Below are positions 1 to 5,292 of a DNA stretch of 23,470 bases, one piece after another (within the stretch, counting starts at the first letter, position 1; each line of letters opens with the position of its first letter). Both the position numbers and the translations under genes were made by a program. The stretch spans positions 1 to 23,470 of the forward strand of contig NZ_LATL02000224.1 in assembly GCF_000972705.2 (NCBI RefSeq), written 5' to 3'. The notes under the pieces are model-generated. The model was not told the origin of the DNA. It did not search any database and saw nothing but the letters and a program-made list of their open reading frames with translations. The stretch is from Limnoraphis robusta CS-951 (GTDB taxonomy: Bacteria > Cyanobacteriota > Cyanobacteriia > Cyanobacteriales > Microcoleaceae).

Positions 1-226
1 CATCCTCTCTCCCCTCTAACGGCATCACCCCCTCAGCAGAACTGACATTACCCAGTAACTCAGCTTCCAAGTAAACCCGTTGATATTGGCTGTGACCTCT
101 GTAGTCGTTGTAATTGTCAGAGACCTGTAACAATTGGATGACATTGGCACGGGCTAGGAGGTCAAAGAAGGCCTTCCAGTTCTCAATCTCTTGTTCCGTT
201 GCAGTTAGTCGGATTTTGGCGGTCAT
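1..226 (-). CDS. Small protein resembling DUF3970, C-terminus cut by window edge
   Basis: Reading the minus strand from the ATG at 226 gives MTAKIRLTATEQEIENWKAF and about 75 codons open to the window edge. The layout, a short beta strand, an 'EEIENWKAFFDLL' type helix, a 'VIQLLQVS' strand and then a polar loop leading to a 'QRVYLEAEL' strand, resembles the small uncharacterised DUF3970 proteins of cyanobacteria. That match is from memory and moderate. An AGGA ribosome site lies about 10 bases upstream. The start lies 44 bases inside the 3' end of the preceding gene, so translation is probably coupled. The sequence GTACATCCT at 228-236, over the ribosome site, also occurs twice in front of the helix-turn-helix gene at 3104 and 3148. 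No function can be given. Confidence 0.6.
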   Translation of the reverse strand, partial: MTAKIRLTATEQEIENWKAFFDLLARANVIQLLQVSDNYNDYRGHSQYQRVYLEAELLGNVSSAEGVMPLEGRED

Positions 227-515
227 AGTACATCCTAGAGCGGGGTAGATTGTTTGCGATCGGGTTGAGCTTGAGCAGTTCTTCGTGTGAGTAACAGTTT
301 CCCCAAATTTTCCCGTCAAAACAGAGCCAATATTGGAGAGAGGTTTCACCGCCCTCTTCAACGCCAATCACATAGGACTCAATTTCACCTACAACAATTT
401 GACCAAAGCGTTCAAACAAAACTTCTTGACCAATAGAAAAGACTGGGTAGCCTAAAGCATCTGCAATATTGTTTTCTACCCAGTCCCAGAATTGTTGTTG
501 AGGGTTAGAATTCAT
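183..515 (-). CDS. Hypothetical soluble protein, 110 aa
   Basis: The reading frame stays open from 545, but the ATG at 515 is the better start. It overlaps the TGA of the upstream gene as ATGA (512-515), a typical coupled stop/start. The product begins MNSNPQQQFWDWVENNIADA. The middle, 'PVFSIGQEVLFERFGQIVVGEIESYVIG', followed by 'YWLCFDGKIWGNCYSHEELL', looks like a small beta-rich barrel, possibly SH3/Tudor-like, with an aromatic-rich second half. No signal peptide or membrane segment is seen. The 3' end overlaps the next gene by 44 bases. I do not recognise the family. It belongs to the small minus-strand operon whose other members are also orphans. Confidence 0.6.
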   Translation of the reverse strand: MNSNPQQQFWDWVENNIADALGYPVFSIGQEVLFERFGQIVVGEIESYVIGVEEGGETSLQYWLCFDGKIWGNCYSHEELLKLNPIANNLPRSRMYYDRQNPTNCNGTRD

Positions 516-847
516 AGCTTGTACTGAGAAGTAGATTGAAGCCATTGATAGATTCTCTCAGCATCTTTCCCTTCAAGGTCAAGACTATCAGCCCCAAAGC
601 TGATGTATAACTCACTAGGTTTTTCTTCAGAAGATGGAGAATATTTATAGAAAGAGATGCGATGCTCATTGAATCCAATGTTTTTAAAGGTTGTTAACTT
701 GTCGAATTTTTCAACAACGTTTTCAAGCTCATCTCGAATCAGTCTAAACTCTTTGTTGTAGTTGTCAAATATTCTAGCTAAGTCAACTATCTTGCAATGA
801 ATTTGACCAATTGAGTTAGCTATTGATGCTAGGTGTTTATCTTCCAT
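512..847 (-). CDS. Hypothetical soluble protein, 111 aa, helical N-terminal half
   Basis: This starts at the ATG at 847, with a GAGG ribosome site about 10 bases upstream. The first 55 residues are helical and charged ('IHCKIVDLARIFDNYNKEF', then 'DELENVVEKFDKL'), which suggests a coiled coil. The second half is strand-rich ('HRISFYKYSP', 'ELYISFGADSL') and ends in a helix. No membrane segment, cysteine motif or catalytic signature is visible. Its stop overlaps the start of the next gene as ATGA. It lies after a 120-base gap behind the first six genes of the minus-strand cluster, so it may be the first gene of a second transcript. The family is not recognised. Confidence 0.6.
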   Translation of the reverse strand: MEDKHLASIANSIGQIHCKIVDLARIFDNYNKEFRLIRDELENVVEKFDKLTTFKNIGFNEHRISFYKYSPSSEEKPSELYISFGADSLDLEGKDAERIYQWLQSTSQYKL

Positions 848-940
848 TATTCAACCTCAGATTAAGTTGTCAAGAATGATGTTTGGATGATAGCCAATTT
901 TTAGTAGTCTCATCGTTCATACTGTTCTGCAATAAATCAG

Positions 941-957
941 GGGGTGATTTACACCCC
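941..957 (-). terminator. Short hairpin after the 968-1396 gene, weak terminator candidate
   Basis: GGGGTG (941-946) and CACCCC (952-957) form a perfect 6-bp stem with a 5-base loop. It sits 10 bases past the stop of the minus-strand gene. There is no clear U-tract on the minus strand, so termination is only a possibility; it could also be an mRNA-end stabiliser. Confidence 0.35.
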
Positions 958-967
958 TATGAACTAC

Positions 968-1396
968 TTAGTTGTTGTCGTGTTCGTCTACTAACTTAGG
1001 TTCAATAACCTCTGAGAGAACAGGCGACGCTTCAACTACGGATGACTGCTCAACAGTAGGCTCTGACTGTCGATTACCTCTGTTGAAAAATTGCTCAATC
1101 TGGGTTAACAAATCATACTGGATTTCTTCAGTCTGGCTTGTCTCCTGAGCTGTGATAAAATCGGTCAACACGTTTAATTCACTGTCTACCCGTTGCCGTT
1201 CACTGATGGCGATGGGTTTGTTTTTGTGGTTGGTGTCGTAGGCTAGGATACTACAACCAAGAGCGGTTGAGGATGCGACTGTTTTCAACAAAATGTCAAG
1301 CTTTGGTGACAATGAGAGAACTGATAACAGTCCAGTACAACCCAACCAGAAACTAACTCGTCTATCAATCCTTTCAGGTATAGAGATTAGAGCCAC
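968..1396 (-). CDS. Hypothetical membrane-associated protein, 142 aa
   Basis: The start is GTG at 1396, supported by AGGAG about 10 bases upstream, and overlaps the end of the preceding gene by 10 bases. Residues about 15-31 ('SFWLGCTGLLSVLSL') and 33-55 ('LDILLKTVASSTALGCSILAY') form one or two hydrophobic segments. The rest is a polar tail rich in Glu, Gln, Ser and Val, with a helical part around 70-105 and an acidic, probably disordered end. The order, a membrane hairpin followed by a cytosolic tail, fits a small membrane scaffold. The protein next to it is also a membrane protein, so they may work together, but this is inference. The family is not recognised. Confidence 0.6.
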   Translation of the reverse strand: MALISIPERIDRRVSFWLGCTGLLSVLSLSPKLDILLKTVASSTALGCSILAYDTNHKNKPIAISERQRVDSELNVLTDFITAQETSQTEEIQYDLLTQIEQFFNRGNRQSEPTVEQSSVVEASPVLSEVIEPKLVDEHDNN

Positions 1397-1644
1397 GCTA
1401 GATTCACTCCTGTGATTGCAGAAATCACTACAAAAGCGGTTTTGACTTGATGAAATCTGCTCTTGTTTGACTCAGCATAGTAGACAAGCAGTCCCCCAAG
1501 AATGATGGTTTTTGCGAGTAGTAAAACTACTAATACCCACTGCCACCAAACTAGATTAGGCTGAATCAATCGGGCTACCAGTAAGGCAATATTAAATGAT
1601 GCCAAACTGAGGGCTATTAAGTCAGCGTACCGGGTACTAAGCAT
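1387..1644 (-). CDS. Small integral membrane protein, 85 aa, about three helices
   Basis: It starts at ATG 1644 with AAGGAAA just upstream, 8 bases inside the preceding gene. The product is nearly all hydrophobic: 'LIALSLASFNIALLVARLI' (about 9-27), 'WWQWVLVVLLLAKTIILGG' (about 33-51), then a short polar loop with Lys and Arg, and 'TAFVVISAITGVNLAWL' at the end. This gives three predicted helices. Its size and position in a run of overlapping genes recall the small membrane subunits of phage-like or conjugative operons, but no specific family is seen. Confidence 0.6.
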   Translation of the reverse strand: MLSTRYADLIALSLASFNIALLVARLIQPNLVWWQWVLVVLLLAKTIILGGLLVYYAESNKSRFHQVKTAFVVISAITGVNLAWL

Positions 1645-2152
1645 AGAGCGTTTCCTTCAGTTGATTGACCTTTTCTCGCCGCAGTTGGAACCGTTCATCA
1701 ATGCGTCCAATTAACGCCTCTCCTTTGACCAGAGAAAGTGATAGCCGTTGGTTCTGTTCATGCAGTCCGGGTTTGAGTTTTCCGTTGAGATATTCTCCTG
1801 TTTTAATCTCGCCATCCCGTGCGTCTAAAATCTTTCCCAGTCGTTGACGTTTGTGACTTTCCTCTGATTTGTAGATGCGTTTAACGGACTCCAAACTGTC
1901 GGTATCAGCACTGAACTTTCCCCGTTGTAAGGTGACTTGTTCTTTCAGCTCTTTGGCTTGCAGTTTAGCGGCTTCAACCTCCTCTGGTGTGAGGCGTTCA
2001 ATCCCGGTGAAATTCCCTCGGTAGTGTTCAGCAAAGTTGTACTGATTGTTGCTGATTGGGGGCGCTGTATTAGCACTTTCAAGAATGCTTTGAGCCTCAC
2101 TCATGGACTGTGAACCGATGGAACTGTTTTGCTTCTTGCGTAGTCCAAACAT
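1637..2152 (-). CDS. Hypothetical charged coiled-coil protein, 171 aa
   Basis: The start at ATG 2152 abuts the TAA of the preceding gene (TAAATG) and follows a strong AAGGAG. The N-terminus is polar and probably unstructured; residues about 50-165 are very rich in Glu, Lys, Arg and Leu ('LTPEEVEAAKLQAKELKEQV', 'RIDERFQLRREKVNQLKETL') and should form long helices or coiled coils. No membrane segment or enzyme motif is present. It sits between two membrane-protein genes and overlaps one of them. It is likely cytosolic and perhaps a partner of the membrane proteins. Unknown family. Confidence 0.6.
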   Translation of the reverse strand: MFGLRKKQNSSIGSQSMSEAQSILESANTAPPISNNQYNFAEHYRGNFTGIERLTPEEVEAAKLQAKELKEQVTLQRGKFSADTDSLESVKRIYKSEESHKRQRLGKILDARDGEIKTGEYLNGKLKPGLHEQNQRLSLSLVKGEALIGRIDERFQLRREKVNQLKETLYA

Positions 2153-2350
2153 TTAATCAATCTCCTTAACGATTGCCGAAACTTTTGCAAAACTGACGGC
2201 TAGATTCTCATCCCAGATTTCCGTCTTGGCGTACATTTGAGCCACTTTATCAATGTGTTGGGATGCTAACTGATTAACCGGGATTGAGGCGGCTTTTGCC
2301 CACAGCCAGAGGATGAGCATAAAGCTATTTCCGAGTAGAAAGTGAATCAT
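2153..2350 (-). CDS. Small protein with one N-terminal membrane helix, 65 aa
   Basis: The frame is open from 2503, but the upstream part overlaps another gene. The ATG at 2350 is preceded by GGAAG, so I take it as the start; it lies 22 bases after the previous stop. The product begins MIHFLLGNSFMLILWLWAKA, a single hydrophobic helix, followed by a mostly helical amphipathic tail ('NQLASQHIDKVAQMYAKTEI') ending in KEID. This is a single-pass anchored peptide. The TAA overlaps nothing but abuts the next ATG. Function unknown. Confidence 0.5.
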   Translation of the reverse strand: MIHFLLGNSFMLILWLWAKAASIPVNQLASQHIDKVAQMYAKTEIWDENLAVSFAKVSAIVKEID

Positions 2351-2372
2351 TACTTCCAAAGAACTGAAAAAG

Positions 2373-2606
2373 TTAACTTCCTTTGTTGTCGTAAGAACAA
2401 ATCTTACGAAGTTGACCGTCTGAGTCTTTATAGTATTCGTTGCGCGTAATCCTCCAGCGACGATTAAGAACTGAATTGTCTGCATAAACGTTAGAGATTT
2501 CACCAGTCTCTTTATCTTTTATCTGCAAATGATCTTGACTGATGATTTTCGCTTCATAGGGTTCATTACTGGGAGTTGCTTCTCCACCAAAAAGCCAATT
2601 AAGCAC
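2373..2606 (-). CDS. Hypothetical small soluble protein, 77 aa
   Basis: The start is GTG at 2606, chosen because a strong GGAGGG sits 8-10 bases upstream and the start overlaps the end of the helix-turn-helix gene by 8 bases. The product begins MLNWLFGGEATPSNEPYEAK and continues with short beta strands ('AKIISQDHLQIKD', 'RRWRITRNEYYKD', 'GQLRKICSYD'). It is basic towards the end. No known domain is recognised. As the second gene of the operon it may act with the regulator before it. Confidence 0.55.
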   Translation of the reverse strand: MLNWLFGGEATPSNEPYEAKIISQDHLQIKDKETGEISNVYADNSVLNRRWRITRNEYYKDSDGQLRKICSYDNKGS

Positions 2607-3099
2607 TTTGGTTCCCTCCGAATGAGCGCTTGAGAATTTCCTCAGAGGTTACGGTGAAACTTTCAGCCAGAGGGGTGAACATTCGGTGAGCCAGTTCAGC
2701 GCCAAACTGTTTGTTTTGAACTCCGACTTCATCGGCCATGATTAGCAGTTGGGATTTCAGATTGTTGATGGCTTGATGAGCATCTGGGACGGGTGAAAGT
2801 TCAGGCTGGTAGGGTTCAACTGGGACTAAAGCAACGGGTTGATCATTTTCTAAGGAGATTGACCGTTGCCATTCCTCATAGGTCATAGTGCCATCTTTCC
2901 CACAACAACTTAAATAGTCCAACAGATAACCGTAGCCTTCCTCAGTCAACATTTCCTCTCCCGTGTCCTCATTGACATTAAAAATCTCTGTCCATGTAAC
3001 CGTTTCTTTAACGCGGGACAAAGGTGACTTTCCACCTCGTCGGGACAGATGCCCCTCAGATAAACCTGTTAACTGAGAAATTTCTGAGATACTGTACAT
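2599..3099 (-). CDS. Helix-turn-helix DNA-binding protein, first gene of the small-gene operon
   Basis: The N-terminus 'MYSISEISQLTGLSEGHLSR' reads as a MerR/excisionase-like helix-turn-helix ('SISEISQLTGLSEGHLSRRG'). A middle acidic region and a helical C-terminal part follow ('AINNLKSQLLIMADEV', 'FGAELAHRMFTPLAES', 'SEEILKRSF'), perhaps for oligomerisation. The start ATG at 3099 follows AAGGA, and the ribosome site and start codon themselves overlap two TGTACA palindromes. This suggests the protein represses its own operon and that the 3093-3196 cluster is its operator, which is inference. It leads six or more overlapping genes. Cys residues 'SCCGKDGTMT' in the middle could be redox- or metal-sensitive, but this is weak. 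Confidence 0.65.
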   Translation of the reverse strand: MYSISEISQLTGLSEGHLSRRGGKSPLSRVKETVTWTEIFNVNEDTGEEMLTEEGYGYLLDYLSCCGKDGTMTYEEWQRSISLENDQPVALVPVEPYQPELSPVPDAHQAINNLKSQLLIMADEVGVQNKQFGAELAHRMFTPLAESFTVTSEEILKRSFGGNQSA

Positions 3100-3196
3100 A
3101 CCTGTACATCCTTAATTTTCAAGGTACTGACGCTTTACGTGTACGTTGTACATCCTTTGATGTACACGTGTACAAATGTTAGATCATGAGTACAGG
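3093..3196. promoter_or_regulatory. Cluster of TGTACA / GTAC palindromes between divergent genes
   Basis: Eight GTAC tetramers occur in about 100 bases (3094, 3104, 3124, 3141, 3148, 3162, 3170, 3190), five of them inside TGTACA. The sequence TGTACACGTGTACA (3161-3174) is a perfect 14-bp palindrome. Two copies of GTACATCCT (3104, 3148) cover the ribosome site and the promoter area of the minus-strand gene; a third copy lies at 228 before another gene of the cluster. This looks like an operator region controlling the minus-strand operon and the plus-strand gene at 3231. The binding protein is not known; the helix-turn-helix protein is the obvious candidate. Confidence 0.6.
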
Positions 3197-3230
3197 TATT
3201 GTCAACCTACAAGTAAATTATTCTTAAGTG

Positions 3231-3428
3231 ATGCCTCAATTATCGGTAACTGTTACGGATGAAGTTTACGCAATCGTCAAGGCTGTGCTTTTGGCTACAG
3301 GCAAGACTCAGAGTTCAGCTTGCGGTGAATGGATTTATAAAGGAGCATTAGCAGAAATGCTTGAATTACAGAAAGCAGGGATTATTAAGCCATCCGATCA
3401 ACCAAAGACTGAACAGCCAGATGAATAA
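3231..3428 (+). CDS. Small ribbon-helix-helix-like protein, 65 aa
   Basis: A GTG at 3228 directly precedes the ATG at 3231; I choose the ATG. The product begins MPQLSVTVTDEVYAIVKAVL. A short beta strand ('LSVTVTD'), helix ('EVYAIVKAVLLATG'), turn and second helix ('SSACGEWIYKGALAEMLELQ') match the strand-helix-helix order of CopG/Arc-type DNA-binding proteins. A polar tail follows. The ribosome site is weak. It is transcribed away from the helix-turn-helix gene across the TGTACA cluster, so both could share that operator. The family call is by shape only; an antitoxin or copy-control role is possible but not shown. Confidence 0.5.
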   Translation: MPQLSVTVTDEVYAIVKAVLLATGKTQSSACGEWIYKGALAEMLELQKAGIIKPSDQPKTEQPDE

Positions 3429-3437
3429 TGCGATCGC

Positions 3438-3750
3438 ATTTCCAGTTCAATGGCCCCCTTGTTTAGCGATCGCACCCTTTACCACCCCAAAAAATTCAGA
3501 AAGTTAGGGGATTAGCTGAGATTGGAATGCGATCGGCCACCTGTTAACCTAAGAACAGTTCTTTCCAATTGCTTTCTCCAGTAAGGAAGGGTGTGATGCT
3601 TGCCCCTAGCCGTCATGGTTAGGGGTTTTACTTTGGGCTATTTGCGATCGCAACTGCTCAATAGACCTGATCAACTTCCCTGCCGAGTTGGATGTGTACC
3701 CCCTCTCCCTTTTTAGTTTTGGGACTGTGTTGGCCAACCAATTCTCTAAC
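3438..3750. other. Gene-free stretch with HIP1 sites and one hairpin
   Basis: No convincing gene is seen. Three GCGATCGC octamers fall within 222 bases (3430, 3466, 3644). A terminator-like hairpin sits at 3603-3629. The right part leads into the TGTNNACA repeat array. Confidence 0.5.
3603..3629 (+). terminator. Rho-independent terminator candidate
   Basis: CCCCTAGCC (3603-3611) pairs with GGTTAGGGG (3617-3625), a 9-bp stem with one G-U pair and a 5-base loop, followed by TTTT. It lies 175 bases after the 3231-3428 gene and is oriented to end its transcript. Confidence 0.6.
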
Positions 3751-3870
3751 TGTATACACCTGTCTACACCACTGTCTACACTGTCTACACCTACCTGTAT
3801 ACACCTGTCTACACCACTGTCTACACTGTCTACACCTACCTGTCTACACCTGTCTACACTACTGTTAACA
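3751..3870. repeat. TGTNNACA iteron array with a 45-bp tandem duplication
   Basis: Eleven TGTNNACA octamers (TGTATACA, TGTCTACA, TGTTAACA) start at 3751, 3761, 3773, 3782, 3796, 3806, 3818, 3827, 3841, 3851 and 3863. The blocks 3751-3795 and 3796-3840 are identical 45-bp copies, and 3841-3870 is a partly diverged third copy. The octamers are 8-bp palindromes or near palindromes. The array lies just past the 3' end of the minus-strand RHH-like gene. There are no spacers of CRISPR type. Most likely a protein-binding array such as plasmid iterons or a partition site. Confidence 0.75.
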
Positions 3871-3898
3871 GATTGCCTGAGCGTTTCCAGTTCTTCAC

Positions 3899-4180
3899 TC
3901 AGGCGTTCAGCTTTCCCAGGCGTTCCTCTAACTCCTCAAAACGTTCATCCAGTCTTGTTTGTAGCTGTTCTAATTCCTCTCTTATATCAGGGGTGTCTAC
4001 ACTGTTAACGGGGGTGTATACAGTGTCTACAGGACTGTTAACAGGGGTGTCTACACCTTGACTGATGGACAGTAACAATCTCTTAGCTGCAAGATTGAGA
4101 CTTTCACCCGGTTCACACTGCCCTCTAAGCCAGTCCAGTTCACTATTTGAGAGTCTAAAGCTAATCAGTTCACTTGCCAT
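3899..4180 (-). CDS. RHH-like DNA-binding protein with iteron-encoded linker and coiled-coil tail, 93 aa
   Basis: The start is ATG 4178-4180; the first TGTCTACA upstream site overlaps it by one base. Residues 1-39 ('MASELISFRLSNSELDWLRG', then 'ESLNLAAKRLLLSI') have the strand-helix-helix order of ribbon-helix-helix proteins. Residues 43-64 are a linker made of V-D-T, V-N-S and V-Y-T triplets separated by Pro, encoded by six TGTNNACA-type sites (3994, 4003, 4015, 4024, 4036, 4048). Residues 65-91 form a heptad-like Leu/Glu/Arg coiled coil ('IREELEQLQTRLDERFEELE'). The same sites lie upstream and downstream of the gene, so it probably binds them and represses itself. A role in plasmid copy control or partition is inferred from this layout. 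Gene is real with good confidence, function moderate. Confidence 0.65.
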   Translation of the reverse strand: MASELISFRLSNSELDWLRGQCEPGESLNLAAKRLLLSISQGVDTPVNSPVDTVYTPVNSVDTPDIREELEQLQTRLDERFEELEERLGKLNA

Positions 4181-4219
4181 GTCTACAGTGTCTACACTAT
4201 CCGTTTACTGGTGTCTACA
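4180..4219. promoter_or_regulatory. Operator-like TGTCTACA sites in the divergent promoter region
   Basis: TGTCTACA occurs at 4180, 4189 and 4212, between the start of the RHH-like gene (4180, minus) and the winged-helix gene (4259, plus). Their position over the start codon and promoter region of the minus gene suggests autoregulation and possibly joint control of both genes. Confidence 0.55.
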
Positions 4220-4258
4220 CCCTACTAGCAGATAGACTAGACTAAAATATCATTGGCC

Positions 4259-4558
4259 ATGTTGAAAGATTTAAGTTACGCCGCCTTCGGATTGTTGGTG
4301 ATGATTCAGAAAAAGTTTAGCGATCGCCCATTCCTTCTCAAAGACGTTCTCAATCGGGGTGAGTCAGCCAGCTCAACCAAGAAACTGTTAAGGGAGTTGG
4401 TAGATGCAAGTTTTATCTCATCCGGTCAACTCAAGCAATCAGCAACAGGTTATTTTTCAGTCCCACATTACCGACTGATTCAACCCCTACCTATCTCCTT
4501 TCTGAATGATGAGGCAACAGACCAGTTAGTTAGAGAGACAGTAGAACTGAGACAGTAG
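4259..4558 (+). CDS. Winged-helix protein resembling plasmid/phage replication wHTH domains, 99 aa
   Basis: A TTG at 4253 is in frame, but the ATG at 4259 is the likely start; no clear ribosome site is seen. The product begins MLKDLSYAAFGLLVMIQKKF. The first helix 'LSYAAFGLLVMIQK', a second helix 'FLLKDVLNRG', a recognition helix 'ASSTKKLLRELVDASFI' and a beta wing ending 'GYFSVPHYRLIQ' match the winged-helix pattern found at the front of many plasmid and phage replication or DnaD-like proteins ('L..KAKGLLAYLL', then 'A..ALKELE..GYL'). No catalytic replication domain follows. It is divergent from the RHH-like gene and ends at a strong terminator. Role as regulator or replication accessory factor is inferred. 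Confidence 0.6.
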   Translation: MLKDLSYAAFGLLVMIQKKFSDRPFLLKDVLNRGESASSTKKLLRELVDASFISSGQLKQSATGYFSVPHYRLIQPLPISFLNDEATDQLVRETVELRQ

Positions 4559-4588
4559 AAAAATTGAGAGTTAAGCATAGAGGTTAAG

Positions 4589-4613
4589 CACCCTTCTCTT
4601 GAGGGGTGTTTTT
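4589..4613 (+). terminator. Strong rho-independent terminator
   Basis: CACCCTTC (4589-4596) pairs with GAGGGGTG (4601-4608), an 8-bp stem with a TCTT loop, followed by TTTTT (4609-4613). It lies 30 bases past the stop of the winged-helix gene. Confidence 0.85.
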
Positions 4614-4616
4614 GTT

Positions 4617-4702
4617 GTGTGCGGGATGATTAACAGAGAGTTGTGCGGATTGTGTGCGGGTTTAAAACTCCTTCTGTATAAAGCTTGTGCGGGGTGTGCG
4701 GG
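4617..4702 (+). repeat. GTGTGCGGG iteron-like direct repeats
   Basis: TGTGCGG occurs five times in the same orientation (4618, 4642, 4653, 4686, 4695); three are full GTGTGCGGG (4617, 4652, 4694). AT-rich DNA follows at 4703-4760. Direct repeats next to an AT-rich stretch resemble an iteron origin, but no Rep gene or clear DnaA boxes are seen, so the role is open. Confidence 0.55.
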
Positions 4703-5096
4703 TTTTACCTTATTTAAATGGGAAAATAAAAAACAAATAATTAAAGAGAGTTACTAGAGAGTATATTTACTTACCTCTTTTAATGTTGATGGTGAAATCA
4801 AGGGTTAACTCTCTGGGCCTGGACACCACAAAATGAAGCACTCACAGAGACGGTTAAAACTGTGTTTTGGTTAACCCGTTGGTGAAGCGTTCAAAACAAT
4901 CAATAACAGAGAGCTGTCAAAACCGTCTCCGTACAGTTGTTATAGAGTAAAGTAAGGAGCAAAGGAGAAGTTGACTAGAGTTCAAGGTTTTTATTTTTTG
5001 AAGTCAGCCCCCTAGCTGGGTGTTTTTGAGTTTAGCTAAATGTGATAAAGTTAGAGATTGGGACTTTTTTTTGTGGAAACCTGGGAGTAAAAAACA
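4703..5096. other. Long non-coding leader in front of rpmH
   Basis: No gene is seen. The part to about 4760 is AT-rich. Inverted repeats GAGACGGTT (4847-4855) and AACCGTCTC (4921-4929) could pair over about 65 bases, and GGTTAA (4852-4857) could instead pair with TTAACC (4871-4876). A TTGACT at 4971 followed by TATTTT at 4992 is a poor promoter match (15-base spacing). The rpmH promoter is expected in this stretch, but I cannot place it. Confidence 0.45.
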
Positions 5097-5234
5097 ATGG
5101 CTCAACAAACGTTGAAAGGAACGAACCGAAAGAAAAAGAGAGTATCAGGTTTTCGGGTGCGGATGCGAACCAAAAATGGTCAAGCGGTGATTAAAGCGCG
5201 TCGGAAAAAAGGACGCGCTCGTTTGTCGGTCTAG
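5097..5234 (+). CDS. rpmH: 50S ribosomal protein bL34
   Basis: Forty-five codons from ATG 5097, with GGGAG about 10 bases upstream, encode a very basic protein beginning [20 protein letters not shown] and ending with the typical 'KKGRARLSV'. The motif '[20 protein letters not shown]' fits bL34, a small protein of the large ribosomal subunit that binds 23S rRNA. Length is normal for the family. It precedes rnpA by 58 bases, the usual bacterial pairing. The long leader in front could hold a control element. Identification is secure. Confidence 0.97.
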   Translation: MAQQTLKGTNRKKKRVSGFRVRMRTKNGQAVIKARRKKGRARLSV

Positions 5235-5292
5235 TGGGTTGAATGATCCAAAAGCCGCCGAGCGCAAATTCTACTGTTGAGATTCTGGTGAG

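Noticed and set aside
1665..1847. Plus-strand frame inside the coiled-coil gene
   Set aside because: It is the shadow of the minus-strand gene 1637-2152, which has a strong ribosome site and coupling.
2351..2503. Longer start of the 65-aa membrane peptide
   Set aside because: The extension overlaps the 77-aa gene in another frame, and a good ribosome site precedes the ATG at 2350.
3751..3840. CRISPR array
   Set aside because: The 45-bp units are adjacent without spacers and are built from 8-bp motifs; no cas genes are present.
3688..4008. Plus-strand reading frame rich in Ser, Thr and Leu
   Set aside because: It is a translation of the TGTCTACA repeats and lies antisense to the RHH-like gene; no ribosome site or protein-like composition.
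4614..5096. Chromosomal oriC before rpmH
   Set aside because: Only one near DnaA box (around 5071-5079, TGTGGAAAC) is seen and dnaA/dnaN are absent; in cyanobacteria rpmH is often not next to the origin.
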